30,452 nucleotides of DNA from JAQBDA01 sp041301185. GTDB taxonomy: Bacteria; Chloroflexota; Anaerolineae; Anaerolineales; UBA4823. The DNA lies in contig JBFYSV010000285.1 of the NCBI GenBank assembly GCA_041301185.1, forward strand, positions 1 to 30,452. The letters run 5' to 3'. Below, piece by piece: positions 30,013 to 30,452 of this stretch. The notes beneath the pieces were generated by a model. It had not been told where the DNA came from, did no database searches, and saw nothing but the letters and a program-made list of their open reading frames with translations. The translations under genes were made by a program, and so were the position numbers. Position 1 is the first letter of the stretch; the number at the start of each line of letters is the position of its first letter.

Positions 30013-30452
30013 CTACAGGGTCACCGCCGTCTGATCGCCGGCGTTGATCATCGCTGTCCGGCGGTGGATTTGCGCCCGCCGCCCGATCAGCGAGCTTTCC
30101 AGGATAGCGCCCTCGACCTCGGCCTCATCCTCCAGGATCGAGTTGCGGATGATGCTGCTGCGCACCACGCATCCTGCCCCCACCGAGACATGCGGTCCGA
30201 TGATGGCGCGGCTCACGTCGGCGGTGGGATGGATGAAAACCGGCGGGACGATCACATTACCCGGCTGGCAGGTGATCTGGTTGCAGTTGCTATGACCGTT
30301 ATCCAGCAGGTACTGGTTGGTCTCCAGCAGAGCCTCCGGCGTGCCGGCATCCAGCCAGACATCCACCTTCTCGGCGCGCATGCGCAGGCCGCGCTCCAGC
30401 AGGATATTGACCGCATCCACCAGGAAGAACTCGCCCTTGAGCTGCAGATCGC
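30013..30452 (-). CDS. Sugar-phosphate nucleotidyltransferase with beta-helix tail (partial, 5' end beyond window)
   Basis: The last 146 codons are visible and the reading frame runs off the window edge. QLKGEFFLVDAVNILLERG, then KVDVWLDAGTPEALLETNQYL, is the end of the nucleotidyltransferase domain of glucose-1-phosphate thymidylyltransferase-like enzymes. A left-handed beta-helix follows with hexapeptide-like turns (VFIHPTADVSRAIIGPHVSV, then SIIRNSILEDEAEVEGAIL). Such enzymes make NDP-sugars (dTDP- or UDP-glucose) for cell-surface glycans. The long beta-helix tail suggests an RmlA-related bifunctional or long form, but the catalytic motifs are outside the window. It is co-transcribed with the small gene 5 bases downstream. 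Confidence 0.85.
   Translation of the reverse strand, partial: DLQLKGEFFLVDAVNILLERGLRMRAEKVDVWLDAGTPEALLETNQYLLDNGHSNCNQITCQPGNVIVPPVFIHPTADVSRAIIGPHVSVGAGCVVRSSIIRNSILEDEAEVEGAILESSLIGRRAQIHRRTAMINAGDQTAVTL

Overview
The window reads as chromosomal DNA of a Chloroflexota bacterium, most likely Anaerolineae. This is inferred from gene style, not from an RNA marker. Clues are a very large secreted repeat protein whose C-terminus ends KLFLPLIYR (an ending I associate with Chloroflexota exoproteins), split-type methylmalonyl-CoA mutase next to its epimerase, a MalT-like LuxR regulator, fairly high GC and several GTG starts. No rRNA, tRNA, CRISPR array, transposase or phage gene was seen.

Left part (1-2.8 kb): the 3' end of pheT (+), a small two-helix membrane protein (+), and a minus-strand fusion of homocysteine S-methyltransferase with methylenetetrahydrofolate reductase. 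The fusion gene has its own sigma70-like promoter, and a perfect 7-bp inverted repeat lies over the -35 box.

Centre-left (2.8-16.9 kb): a 3,283-residue secreted protein takes up about a third of the window. Its parts are a signal peptide, a transglutaminase-like domain that lacks the usual cysteine, Ig-like domains, four galactose-binding-like units in A-B-A-B order, an FG-GAP/VCBS-type propeller, more Ig-like domains and the C-terminal motif. A DUF4242 protein precedes it with a 4-base stop/start overlap. The operon has a good promoter, and two direct repeats sit just upstream of the -35 box, where an activator could bind. A large LuxR-family ATPase regulator is the next gene upstream. Divergent from that regulator is an ArsR-type winged-helix protein fused to a periplasmic-binding-protein-like domain.

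Centre-right (17-25.1 kb): a DUF1786 protein and a GT-C-like polytopic membrane protein (minus). Then come methylmalonyl-CoA mutase large subunit, methylmalonyl-CoA epimerase and an unrecognised polytopic membrane protein (plus). Stop codon to stop codon with the last of these lies a triple-repeat DUF5671-like membrane protein, preceded by a small PLDc_N-like membrane protein (both minus).

Right part (25.2-30.5 kb, all minus): glutamate dehydrogenase with a long leader that carries an intrinsic terminator before the start codon; gatB; a class I/II aminotransferase; a DUF6504-like small protein; and the 3' part of a sugar-phosphate nucleotidyltransferase. Two MITE/REP-like palindromic elements with related termini flank gatB.

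The best candidates for new biology are the DUF4242-giant-protein operon with its upstream repeats, and the attenuator-like leader of gdhA.
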